From positions 40,501,229-40,565,228 of the forward strand of contig OY294047.1 in the NCBI GenBank assembly GCA_958510825.1: a stretch of DNA of 64,000 nt. Reading direction: 5' to 3'. The DNA comes from Brachypterus glaber. Its lineage: Eukaryota; Arthropoda; Insecta; Coleoptera; Kateretidae. A program made the translations under genes and the position numbers. The notes below the pieces were generated by a model. That model saw only the letters and a program-made list of their open reading frames with translations, did no database searches and was not told the origin of the DNA. Below are positions 1 to 10,450 of this stretch, piece by piece; the first letter of the stretch is position 1; the number at the start of each line of letters is the position of its first letter.

Positions 1-620
1 GTTTAAATCTCTTACTACAATTTATATTTTTTATAAAATCGGGTAGGGAATTATACAGGGAAATACAGTTATATTTTGGTGATTTTTTAAATAAGGCAGT
101 TTTGTGCTTGGGAATGCGAAGTAGTTCACCTTGTCTTGTATCACGATTATCGCCATTTTTCACAAAACATACACATCTTAAAATATACACAGATATCACA
201 GTTAAAATTCGTATTGATTTAAAAATATCTCTACAACTGACAGTATGCTTTAGGTTAAAAATTAGTCTTAATAACCTTTTTTGCAAGATAAAAACTCAGA
301 TGCTGAGCCCCAGCCTAAAATATTAAATGATATATGAGAATGTGCAAGAGCAAAGTATACATTTAGAAGTCCAGTAGTCTCAAGTACATCTTTAAGTTTA
401 AGGATTGCAAAATATGCGCTGTTTAGTTTCTTGACAATATTTTCGACTTGGGCTACCTATTTTAAATTACTATCTAAGGTGGTACCTAAAAATTTGGAAT
501 TAAAGGAGAAATTTGTAATTAGATCCAAATTGGAAGGGGGTTTGACATTGTAGTACTTGATGATAACTGTTTTTGATACATTTAAAATGTTTACGTTCAC
601 ACCAAGACGTAAACTCGTTA
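1..620 (-). pseudogene. Non-LTR retrotransposon reverse transcriptase, C-terminal relic
   Basis: Reading the minus strand from about 615 down to 1 gives the part of a LINE reverse transcriptase after the catalytic motif. In order: an NVSKTVIIKY-like segment, FLGTTLDSNLK, VENIVKKLNSAYFAILKL, then YFALAHSHISFNILGWG, which corresponds to the usual YYALFQSHLSYGILVWG block. After a frame change comes a C-terminal tail with SPKYNCISLYNSLPDFIKN. These blocks are typical of Jockey/CR1-type elements. There is an in-frame stop just after DSNLK (near 465) and a frameshift near 285, so the copy is dead. The catalytic YADD/FADD region is absent, and the 3' end runs off the window. Confidence 0.85.
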
Positions 621-758
621 ATTACATGCACATTACATTATTAAATCTTAGCATGTAAATTTACATATTTTTTTTTGTAGTGTGCGTTAGTTTATTAAAA
701 TACCTTAGTTGAAAAATACTCATTTATCTTGAAATATTAAAATTATAAGGTTTGATTT

Positions 759-822
759 AGTATTCAATAAATCATTTTTATGGACGTATAAAAAAATTAC
801 TAAAATGAAACAATTTAAAAAT
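759..822 (+). repeat. Direct repeat, first copy
   Basis: This 64-bp stretch beginning AGTATTCAATAAATC is repeated with a few changes at 1641-1702, about 880 bp away in the same orientation. The sequence between the copies holds the SINE and part of a MITE. The pair could be a local duplication or the remains of element ends. The surrounding 621-1040 is AT-rich with nothing else recognisable. Confidence 0.7.
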
Positions 823-1044
823 ATTTACTGCAGTAAATCATTAATCACGATTGGATTTATAATTTATGCTCTTTGATACTGTTGAATATTTTTAATTTAA
901 GATAAGATCTTAAATTTCCTGCGACTCTGGGCCTTAATTTTCTTTTTAATTTGGTTTCAGCGAGTTGCAATTTAGTTTAAACTTTAGTTAAACTTACTTG
1001 TATTAAATAATTAATTTAATGAGATATTACATTACATTTCATTT

Positions 1045-1298
1045 TTGTTTAACCTCGTACTATTCTACTTAATTAAGCATCCCCTAAGTCCAGGACTTGT
1101 GTGGGCTAGTAGTAGAGGAAACCACCGGCTTTAATTGAATTTCGAACCAATTTATAGGGAGTGTCCGCTTCACTTACGCCTTCGCCAAATTTCAATTATT
1201 AATTAACTGAAAAATCGGCGCCGGTGAGAATCGAACTCACGCTATTTTGGGTAGTAAACTCGTCAAGTACACCAATAACTATAGCATAATACATAATA
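1045..1298 (-). mobile_element. tRNA-derived SINE
   Basis: On the minus strand, about 1220-1290 resembles the 3' two-thirds of a tRNA. A box-B-like GAGTTCGATTCTC sits in a perfect T-arm (GTGAG/CTCAC) and is followed by CGGCGCCG, which fits a 3' acceptor strand. An A-box-like TATAGTTATTGGTGTA lies 5' of it. The matching 5' acceptor strand is missing. An unrelated GC-richer body follows down to about 1060. A tRNA head with a tRNA-unrelated body fits a SINE and not a functional tRNA gene. I cannot name the family, and the tail end is not sharp. Confidence 0.65.
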
Positions 1299-1388
1299 TA
1301 CGATGCCTTGATTGGCTTGAGGTGCAGTCATGTATCTTGTGCGCAGGCTTATAAGGTTATGTTAGGCTAGCACAAGAGCCTGTGGATA
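1283..1388. mobile_element. Partial hairpin MITE, same family as 54384-54525
   Basis: The block with ACGATGCCTTGATTGGCTTG matches the 54.4-kb MITE over about 55 bp. Its other half, ending GCACAAGAGCCTGTGG, is a diverged inverted repeat of the missing start. The left end overlaps the SINE head, so the SINE probably inserted into or next to this MITE and removed its 5' arm. Confidence 0.6.
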
Positions 1389-1640
1389 AATGTAAACGAA
1401 AAACTTTCTGAAAACTGTCGAATTATTCTCACAATGTTTTATTGTTTTTGACAACTACATTTTTCAAGAAATAATTTGTTTTGCTACTTCTGGCTATCCA
1501 TTAACAAAAATTACACTTTCCAAACATACATCACTCGTTTCGTTAAAATAAAATTAATTTGTATTAGTCGGCGTCAGTTTATAAACATACGTTAGAGACC
1601 ATTAATTTAACAAAACTATTAAAATATTATAGCAGTATCA

Positions 1641-1702
1641 AGTATTCAATAAATCATTTTTATGGGTGTATAAAAATTATGAAAATGAAACAACTTAAAA
1701 AT
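1641..1702 (+). repeat. Direct repeat, second copy
   Basis: Second copy of the repeat at 759-822, with small substitutions and an indel in the A-run. Confidence 0.7.
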
Positions 1703-3040
1703 GATTGTGATTTTTGTTATTGTTTAAAGTGAAACTTTATTGTCAAAGTTAAGCCATTAAGTGACCTAAGTAAGTGTAGGTATGAATACTAAAAAAACAG
1801 CTAATATTTAATAGTTTGTTTATTGCCCATAAAAATTATTGCCCCTTTTGTGGCTGTAACCTTTTAACTAGATATAACCTAAAAAATAGTCCTTAAGGAG
1901 GCTTATTTTTTGGCCAACCAAATCTATTCATATCCTAATTGATTCTAAGCGATTTATTTCATCAAATGATCAAAAAAAAACCAATAAAATCAAAGATTAA
2001 TAAATTAAATATGAAGTACTTTATTTTATTATACACTAATAAAAACTATAGTGTTGTGTTTAGTCGGTGTGTATTTTTTGTAGTCGGCAGTAAACATATT
2101 TTTATTGCCCTAATATATTTAAGTGTTGATGGATTTATAAAAGTAAATATTATTGCCATTTGATTTGTCGTTAATGTTACTATTTAATTTTATCTCTTTC
2201 TCTCTCTCACTTTATATATTTTGCCTGTGTAAAGATCATAATTAGCACGTGACATCAACCATCTCACTCTCTTCTCTTACACGGAAAAAAAAAATTATAG
2301 CTAGGAGCGCTATAACACACATACCAAGCAAATTATAATCGCTTATTATATAAATACAAGGCTTTCTCTTACAATTATGGCAGTCAGTGTAAAAATTTAT
2401 ATGAAATACTTTAATTGTTTAGTGAATAATAAAATATAACAAATAGTATGGCATTTATAGCTTAAATAGATTTAATTATTGTCCGTGCTAATAATTTTTA
2501 TAATATAATAAAATTTCTGTAAATTTATAATAGTGCCTGTAATAAATATAATCGTGTCTGTAATATATATAATCGTTTCCAATTTATTTTTAACATTATT
2601 AGTTATTGTGTCCCTTATAATCTATAGCTTAAATCACTATAATTTGCCACTGTTACCAAATATCTTATAATGTATAGCGCAGAGCCCACTAATTTCTTTC
2701 CGTGTACATTTATTTTCGTGCTTTTCTAGAGTACACTGATAAAAAGGATTTATTTGGATAGGGAACCGGGGTATGAGTGTATGAAGTATGAATTTTGGTA
2801 CAATTTGCGTTACGTAATACTTTAACGTTCCCATATGGCCAATTAAATAATTTGGTTGTAACAAATTTTATTTGATTCAAATAAATATTTAGTTCATGTA
2901 AACAAATATTTTAATTTCAAAATTATTTATTAATGGAAACAAAAAAAATAGTTTATTTGACAGAAATAACATTTATTTGTCACAACCAAAGAATTCAATT
3001 GACCATATCCAACCAAATAATAAACTGTTTTAGAAGTGTA
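1703..3040. other. AT-rich stretch without a recognisable gene
   Basis: Mostly AT-rich single-copy-like sequence with short CT-rich runs near 2195-2275. Around 2806-2830 lies GCGTTACGTAATACTT, which recurs at 9688-9703 and so is a fragment of a dispersed repeat. No coding signal is visible on either strand. Confidence 0.5.
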
Positions 3041-3045
3041 AAGAG

Positions 3046-3231
3046 TACCGTCAGCCGGGGTAAATCACGGTGAGTATAGTAAATTAAAAGTTCGTTAACA
3101 AAAATTTTCGCGCGCAAGCTCGATTTAATGAGTACCACGTGGCTAAAACCCTGCCGATCTATTAGCTTCGAGCCTGCGCGATAAAAACTTTATGAAAGAA
3201 CTTTTGATTCACTTTACCCCAGTTGACGGTA
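3046..3231. mobile_element. 186-bp palindromic MITE with 5-bp target-site duplication
   Basis: The element begins TACCGTCAGCCGGGGTAAA and ends with the inverted TTTACCCCAGTTGACGGTA. The arms stay complementary, with mismatches, almost to the centre. AAGAG occurs immediately outside both ends (3041-3045 and 3232-3236), a plausible 5-bp target-site duplication. There is no coding capacity. The superfamily is unknown. Confidence 0.8.
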
Positions 3232-3236
3232 AAGAG

Positions 3237-4320
3237 CTATCGACTGACGTAAAAATATCCGTGCAAGAATCATAAGTATCAGAAGTTACAATTATTTTAA
3301 TAGTTTTTATTATTATTAATAATAACAGTAGTTACCGGAAAAATCCGATGAGGCTAGACTGTAAAAAAGTTGTTTTAAACAATGTGTACAATAATGTACA
3401 AAGGTACCTATTTAAATAATTTATGTAAAATAAATGAGCAATCAAAAATTTTAAAATAGAAATAACATGAAAAAGAGAAATTTTCATACATGCAAATTTA
3501 AACTGAAAAACATAAGAAAATATTAATGCATTTAAGGAAAAATGTATAAATTTGGTATACAATGCAATTATGGCGTTATCACAGTAAAAAACTAAAAAAA
3601 CACAGCCACACAAAAAGGGTCCAGAATTTTTTCGCAGACCATATTATATTTTGAGGCATTGAATCCGAATTTGAGGTGCTATTTGGGGAACAAAAATAGA
3701 GAAATTTCCCTTTTCTCAAAAAAGCTTTACCCTGACAGAAAAATTTTAATGACTAAAAAACAGGTCTTCACATCTGAAAAAATAAAAACAAGTGTATTCC
3801 AATTTTCCCAACTCTAAAAAAAGCTAACCTCTAAGTCAGGGGCCCTGGCGAAATTTACTGACCAATATTTTTCAACTGTACCTCTCAATTTTCCCACCTA
3901 TTCTACCAATTTCCGAAATCTGCCACTCAATTTTACCAACTAGAGAGTGGATTTTCCCAACTCGAGCGTTGTTGGGGCGGTGGCACCCCCCTATCCCCCA
4001 TGGGAACACACCTGCCATTAAAAAAAGTATAATATATATTTGCCCCCGTCGCATAGCCAGTCCGACGCTGTATTATAGTATAATTCCTTATATCTAAAGC
4101 AATAAAATTTAGTCACAGAATGCATTTAAAATTTTTTCGTTTAAATCGAAAAATCCAAATCAACAAAAGTGTACGCTTTACATCGACTTTATAAGCAGTT
4201 TTTCTAAAAACTCCTGAGATAGCAAGGCATGTCTTGCAATTTATTTTATTCCCGGAATCCATTTCAGACTCTAAGCACGTAGTTAAGAGTTTATGCAATT
4301 TTCGTCCTTATTGCTAAAGG
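3237..4320. other. AT-rich region with degenerate short repeat
   Basis: No gene seen. From about 3798 to 3965 a motif like CAATTTTCCCAACT recurs several times with variation, forming a degenerate short tandem array. A GC-rich patch with C-runs lies near 3975-4005. Confidence 0.45.
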
Positions 4321-4324
4321 AAAT

Positions 4325-4590
4325 AAGGTTGACAATCGCGTGATACGCGCATATCCTTCCATAGCATCGTAGATCAAGCCGGCTATGTAAGCGCTGCGGC
4401 GGAGGAGGGGGACCTCATGCCGTGCAAGTCTAGCGTAAACGATAGGGTGCACCAATGTGAGCTCTCAGGGCTCGCTAGACGGAAGCCATCTTGCCGACCT
4501 CGGATCAATACCGCCCTGGGCACAGCCGGCTCGATAAAGCAGCGATGCTGACGCAAGCGCTCTTGGCATGGTCGCGATTCTACTCCAAGT
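4325..4590. other. GC-rich anomalous block of unknown origin
   Basis: This segment is far richer in G+C than its surroundings and has no long open frame on either strand. It ends abruptly at the TTTTTAGGGTTCCG junction near 4590. It could be the body of a dispersed element or an old coding fragment. I do not recognise it. Confidence 0.4.
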
Positions 4591-4735
4591 TTTTAGGGTT
4601 CCGTGCCTTAAAAGCGATAAACGAACTCTTTTAAAAGAGCTTGGTTGTCCATGTATCTGTCAAAGCGTAATGGCTGAGTCGTTTATCTCGAGAACTATAT
4701 AACGTAGGAATCTGAAATTTGGCATACAAGTGGAT
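4591..4735. repeat. Dispersed repeat with GGTTCCG start and CTCGAGAACT motif
   Basis: Begins TTTTTAGGGTTCCGTGCC and continues through a TGTCCATGTATCTGTC run to TTTATCTCGAGAACT. The order of a TCTGTC-rich run followed by an AACTCGAGAAC-like motif is a pattern common in arthropod dispersed repeats. It recurs in this window near 28.5, 35.5, 49.1, 49.97 and 51.9 kb. Confidence 0.55.
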
Positions 4736-5045
4736 TGATTGCATTAAAGAGAATTTAGTTCAGGTATATTTTTTTATATAAATTAAATTTTTACAGAACC
4801 TTAAAGTATTGGATATGAAAGGTCTTTCATTATAAATCGCAAAATTTTATATTAAAAATTTATATATATTTTTACTATTAACAATTATTTCAAATAATAA
4901 CAATAATAAATAAAAATTGTTTTAATTGTCTGTCAGCTGAGAAGTTTGTGTAATAATTATAAAAGTATTGTGTAGTCCTTAATAATGTTTTATTTATTAT
5001 ATTGTGTATATATGTATGTCTCTAACGTGTATTTAAACTGGCTTT

Positions 5046-5110
5046 AAATTTTTGTCTGAGGACGAGGGAAATTACCCTCGAAACGTCACGAGTTTAAAAA
5101 AATAGTTTGA
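5046..5110 (+). ncRNA. Hammerhead-ribozyme-like motif
   Basis: CTGAGGA (5056-5062) is followed by the complementary pair CGAGGG/CCCTCG around AAATTA, then AAAC and GTC (5085-5087). This has the order of a hammerhead core: CUGANGA, stem II, GAAA, then a short stem III and NUH cleavage site. A-rich and U-rich flanks could pair as stem I. The stem II register is off by one base from canonical if G12 is kept unpaired, so activity is uncertain. Similar minimal motifs occur in Penelope-like elements and retrozymes. Confidence 0.45.
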
Positions 5111-5159
5111 GTATGAATTTAACCCCAAAACACATCAACAAAAATAATAAATAAACAAC

Positions 5160-7816
5160 ATCCTTAAAAAACAAGAGCAAGAAAGAGCATGCAATATTTA
5201 TTATTGAATATTTATACTTCAACAAAACTCTGATGTCATAAAAAAGGTGATAATTTAATTTTGCGTATGTTTAGTTTTTTGTATACCTAATATAGGGACA
5301 GTCCAAAAGGGTATAAAACATATTTCTTTATATGTCTTTCCACGACTAAAAAATTTAAAAGTGAGTGTTAAATTATGTTAATTTTAACGTAAACTTTATT
5401 TATCTTTATAATTTATTTAAAACTTGAGAAATATCAAACTGTTTCACATTAAAAAATATATTAGTTTCTGGCTTAACTGTACCAAATTATTTATAAATTT
5501 ACATTTTGTTATCTTTTTTATTTCAATGGACTGCCGCCTATTTAGACTAGATAAAGAGAGAAGTTCTACAGAAAGAGATAAAAGTATAATTATTATTGTT
5601 TTAAAATTAAATTATGCATATTTTAGGTAAAAATATCATCTTAGATTATATTTTAAATTACGCGAAGGTAAGATATTTGTTTTTTTCTTTTAAGTAAAAA
5701 ACAATTTATTTTTTATTTTTATAACACAGCTATGTGTACAGTAGGTCTAAAGTTTCCTAAGGAACGTATGACCTACTCCTTAATTTGACAGTCATTGATA
5801 ATACCCCGTTATGTGTTAAGATTTTGTACTTGTTTTTGTGTTTAATAAGCTATTTTATGTATTCTTTAATAATTTTGCATAAAATGCACATTTTTTGTTG
5901 CACTGTGATAAAATCCAAATATAATATTTCTAGGGAAATTTCTTTTTGGGTTGGTATTGAAGACCTAAATTTATGTTGCCTAACGTATTGGACTGCTGTC
6001 CATTACAAAATTTATAGAGCAGTTTAGCAAAAAATTATAGTAGTACTGAGTTATTTCTTTGAAAAATATAATATTTTATGTGGTTGTTCTGGCTTAAAAT
6101 GATTAGTAAATAATTTATAGGTTGAAATAATTATACATAATTCTCAGGAAACCGTGTCATGGCTTACTAATTAGTTTCGTATTTGAGCTCACGAATGTCG
6201 TGAAGTTAAATCTGGAATATTCTAGAAAATAAGTTTGAAATATTTAGCATTAATAAAACGCAATTTCTTAGTTTTAAAATTTGTTTTCTAATAATAAAAA
6301 AAAATAAAACTTTGCGATTTATAAGTGCTTTATTCAGGCTTGATCCCAAAATAACCTTAATTTTATCTGCTTTGTTCTTCTTATTATTTTTTTGTTTTAT
6401 TTATTACTAATTCTTCACTTTCCAAATAAATTTTATTAGTACACATTGGAAAGATACAAGCAACGTCCTTAAGGTTTCTTAATATTTCCAGAATATTAAT
6501 GCATGGTTTATCAAATTTATGTTTAGGTGTAAAGAGAGCTCTTGAGAGCAGGTGACGAGCATTAATAGAGAGATAAAGGGTAATAGTAGGGTAAGGTCGC
6601 TAAAATCGTACCACCTAAGATATTTTTTTATATTTTTAATTGGTTACATTTTAGACTTACTCTTTATTTTAAGTATAATAATTTTTTAACATGAAAATTT
6701 TTTTTTACTAAACTTCATAACATTTATAATCAATTTTTTACATGTTTTGTTAAGGTTTGCAAACGGTACGTTTGGGAACCTGGTTGCCTAAATCGTACCT
6801 TCTTAATAAACTTACCGTAATTATTTTATCGTTGGTTTAAATTTAAAAAAAAATAATGCCAAGATAAAAAGGCTTTCCCATTTACTCATAACAATTTATT
6901 TAATTACGTGTATTACCCATGAATTTAACGGACTTCAAGAGTAGTAATTTTTTACTTATTTTTAATTGTCAATAACTAGAATAAATTATTCAAATTACAT
7001 GTTTCTATAATTTTTTATCACAATGTTATCGAAAAAAAGAAAAACGCAACTTTAATCATATCCTACAACAATTAAACCCTGTACGATTTACAAAAATTAA
7101 TACCGTTACGATTTATGAAACTTCCCTATTTGGCAAAAAAATAAAAAATATAATGTATAAACTTAAAATTATGGATATGTTTTGTTTATACGCTAATTCT
7201 ACTGATACTAATTAATGTAATTACAGATAAAACAATTTGGTAACTGTACTCACTGAGGAGAAATATCCTGAGAAAAACTTGCAGATACATACATCAGTTT
7301 AAGCAATTTTTTTGACCGCCCTTATCTATGACCTTGAGGTTAATTTACAACGACCAAATTGTGTATGAGGGTTTATCTCCAAGCTAGCTATTATTAAATG
7401 TCATAAGCTGTCTCAAAAATCTTTTCAAATTAGAGAAATTAAAAAAGTACGATTTGCGGACGATATAGGCTACCTTCCTCTATAAAAGCAAGAATGATAA
7501 TTACAACCAACCATCTAAGAAGGATTTAAAAATTAGATTAGCTGCAGAAGTTGAAATAAGGACCACTAAGAAAGGATCTTAGGTTTATAAAACTGGATTA
7601 ATTTTTATTAAAATTAATATTTGGGTAAAAGTCGTTAAGTTACACAAAACCATTATTAGGCGATAATAAATTTGGATTATACCTATTTAGTAATTTATAG
7701 AATAAAGAAAAGCTTTCCTTCCTAATAGGATAATCATTGATATCCTTATTTATATTATTATATTACAATAGGATTTATTATTTAAAACCCAGAATAGATG
7801 GTTTCTAAGTAAATGT
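5160..7816. other. Long AT-rich stretch, no gene recognised
   Basis: Mostly low-complexity AT-rich sequence with many stops in all frames. Short open frames here (for example 5785-6027) have biased hydrophobic or lysine-rich composition, no domain and no supporting context. I see no repeat boundary. Confidence 0.5.
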
Positions 7817-8120
7817 ATATTGTAGGTTAGGTTTTTGGGGTATCGGGGGTATTCAATTAAAAAACTTCTTTTCTCTAAATTGTAACGTTTCGATAGGGCC
7901 TTTCTATCGTTTTCGAACAAATTAAAATTCAAAGTCTCTCATTTGTCAACACATCTACAAATATTTTACCATAAAGTTGGACGTTATACATCCTATTTTA
8001 AATACATAAATACAATTTTCTACAAAAAATTACAGATATAAACACTGACAGGTTAAAATTTTAAAAAAGAAGTTTTTTAATTGAATACCCCCGATACCCC
8101 AAAAACCTAACCTACAATAT
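7817..8120. mobile_element. 304-bp element with about 56-bp inverted repeats
   Basis: The left arm ATATTGTAGGTTAGGTTTTT is mirrored by a right arm ending AAAAACCTAACCTACAATAT. Complementarity is near perfect for about 56 bp, up to the AAAAAACTTCTTTT region. The interior is AT-rich with a small CGATAGGGCC/TATCG hairpin. This is a MITE-like element, and no certain target duplication is visible. Confidence 0.75.
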
Positions 8121-9258
8121 TATACTAGGGGAAAAAATCATTTAAGTAAGTGTATATTCTAAAGAAAATTAAAGTCAAAAGGAATCACACATTAGTATTC
8201 CTTTAAGTTTGAATTATTTTTTGTTTAAATAATTGATTTTTCATACAAAAAAAAACTTAATGGCAATTTCACAAACCAAAAACAAGCGAGTTATTTATTT
8301 CTATATAAGGTAACTTTTAATTGAAATTTATCTAAATTTACCTACATTAAATGGTTTTCTGATTATCGAAAATAAAAGATTTAGATTACAATATAATTTA
8401 AAACGTTTATTTATAAATTTATTTATAAAAACAAGTATTTTAGTAAGTGTACTCTAAAAAGAAAAAGAGCTATAAGTTTAAGCGTGCCTCGCCGTCGGAA
8501 GAAACAATCGATGCATCGTGATTCCGCGGCAAGATAAATACAAATTTTATGGGAATATTTAAAGAAATATAAAATTTTAAATTAAACATTAATTTGATGT
8601 CATAAAATTAAAATTATTTTACTTGCTTTAGGTATTTATTTCATATCAATTTAATAAGTTTTTTTATTTAAAGCCTAAAATGTCAAAATAAAAACAAGTT
8701 CATAAATTTTTTCAATGCCTCACAAACTGTTTACTTCTTTTTTAATTTGTTCCTTGGAAAACTTAACTGTCAAAAATATCAGAAATATTTTTTTTACTGG
8801 AACAACACATATAAATTATACGTTTATCAAGAAATGAAATAAAATAATTATTTTTTGGCACGTTTTTATCAATCGAAAGTAACAATGGCTTTATCGTATG
8901 TAGTAACAAGCACATAAAAAACAAATTTCAAAATTGTAAAGTCAATAAATATAATCAAGCCACTTTAAATTAATAAAAGCTATAGAAATACCAGACATTG
9001 ATAAAAATACGTATTTATTATCAAGACAAATAAAATTTGCTTAATTGATCTATAAATTTATTTATAGATTTCGAAATGATTTTTTTTCTGTTTAATAACC
9101 ATTTTAAAACTTTACTCTATGACATATGGATTATTTGAAGTTTTAATGTATAACTTATCTTTCTTTTACTCAACATCAAAATTATAATTATTGTTTTCAT
9201 CAAATCTTGCTTTACTAGGTAATATTAAAAGCTTTCACACTTATTAAAGATACTATTA
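8121..9258. other. AT-rich stretch, no gene recognised
   Basis: AT-rich sequence without coding signal. A short GC-richer patch at about 8484-8533 is not recognised. Confidence 0.45.
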
Positions 9259-9571
9259 ACAGGTTAACGACCATGTGAATCATATTGGTACGCACCCTGT
9301 TTTCTGCACGGACCATGTGACCGTATTTGGTACACACACATATCTGGTTGGTAATGTTCCAAGTTATGTGGGTCTTACAGGGAGGCAGCTACATGGGTTC
9401 TGAATGTATTGTTTAGTAGGTCTTATCGCTGGGAAAGAAAAGGTTTTTCTTCCTAAAAACTCCTACATCGCAACTTATTAAAAAAAAATCATAAATGCAA
9501 CTTCCTTTCAATAAAAAATTCCTCTGGACCAGAAATAAATGTTCAAAATTTAGCGCTGGTCGTTAACCTGT
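9259..9571. mobile_element. 313-bp TIR element with internal tandem motif
   Basis: A perfect 15-bp terminal inverted repeat, ACAGGTTAACGACCA, bounds the element. Just inside the left end, GACCATGTGA plus ATTTGGTACxCAC-like sequence occurs twice (about 9270 and 9309), like a subterminal binding-site repeat. TTAA lies within each TIR and not outside it, so a piggyBac assignment is not supported by the ends. It has no coding capacity. Confidence 0.65.
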
Positions 9572-9585
9572 ATACAGCTTGTATA

Positions 9586-9703
9586 ATTACGTAATGCAAA
9601 TTTTGATCATTTTGAACCCCCCTGTAACGCTATTTTCCTATACCATTAACATGGGCGTAACACTCCAAAATGACCCCCACCCTAGGAGCGTTACGTAATA
9701 CTT
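9586..9703. repeat. Short inverted element with TTACGTAA ends
   Basis: ATTACGTAATGC at 9586 is mirrored by GCGTTACGTAAT at 9688-9699, with C-rich runs on both inner sides. The right end matches the fragment near 2810. It looks like a small MITE. Confidence 0.5.
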
Positions 9704-10004
9704 GAACGTTCCCTTATACTTCTGTATAGTTAAGAGAAGAAAATCAAATTTCTTAATATTTAATAGAGCAGGATAATTTTAATAGCAAACCATAAGTAGA
9801 GGAAGGGTAGTAAATGTGGGCTAGGTCTTGTAATATGGGCTAGGTGGGTTTCTCAGCTATCCGATGCAGTTCTGTGCATCTGACTATCGCAAATCGTAAA
9901 TAGCGAAGTTAAACTTCCACAGTAATAATTCATTAATTAATTCATACATTCGTTGATGTTTGAGAATTTATTTTTATTTTCCTTCCTTTTCAGCAAGCCA
10001 CAGA

Positions 10005-10136
10005 ACTTTTTTAGGTAAGTTTATAAATTCCGTTACCTGATAGATAACAACGTTTTCAAAACCATTTCTGACTTTTTTAGGTAAGTTTATAAATTCCGTT
10101 ACCTGATAGATAACAACGTTTTCAAAACCATTTCTG
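10005..10136. repeat. Perfect 66-bp tandem duplication
   Basis: Two consecutive 66-bp units (10005-10070 and 10071-10136) are identical except at the first base. Each starts CTTTTTTAGGTAAGT and contains a GTAAGT splice-donor-like sequence. The duplication lies inside the pogo-type element, and its near-identity implies recent origin. Confidence 0.9.
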
Positions 10137-10297
10137 ATTTCATTGATGTGTGCTTATTAGTTTTCTTTTAATTACTGAGTTTTAGACATAACCTCTTTTG
10201 TTGTATACACCGAGTATTTTTGCAATATGGGCCATCCCTGTGTTTCTATTATGGGCTATAGAGAACTATGTATTTAAGCCTAGAATTTTTCTAGGAG

Positions 10298-10450
10298 GCC
10301 AAGAAAAGATCAGCAACAGCCAAGAATAGAAGAAAATGGAACGAGGGCGATATGGAACGCGCTATAATAGCGATGAGGCAGTACGAGATGGGTACCTTCA
10401 AAGCTTTAAAAATTTTTAATATACCACGTTCTATATTAGGAGTTATTTGA
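10298..10450 (+). pseudogene. Psq-type helix-turn-helix fragment of a pogo-like transposase
   Basis: The 50-residue frame reads AKKRSATAKNRRKWNEGDME and continues RAIIAMRQYEMGTFKALKIF, ending NIPRSILGVI and a stop. This matches the HTH_psq/CENP-B N-terminal pattern (W..gdm..Ai.amr.gemg..kA.k.f.iPrstL), the DNA-binding domain by which pogo/Tigger transposases bind their termini. The frame follows TTTTTCTAG, a plausible splice acceptor, so it may begin as an internal exon. After PRSIL the similarity stops, so the protein is truncated. It lies inside a TA-flanked TIR element, which supports transposon origin over a host Psq gene. Confidence 0.8.

Noticed and set aside
1220..1295. Functional tRNA gene on the minus strand
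   Set aside because: T-arm and 3' acceptor strand are good, but the 5' acceptor strand does not pair and the A box is weak. SINE head is more likely.
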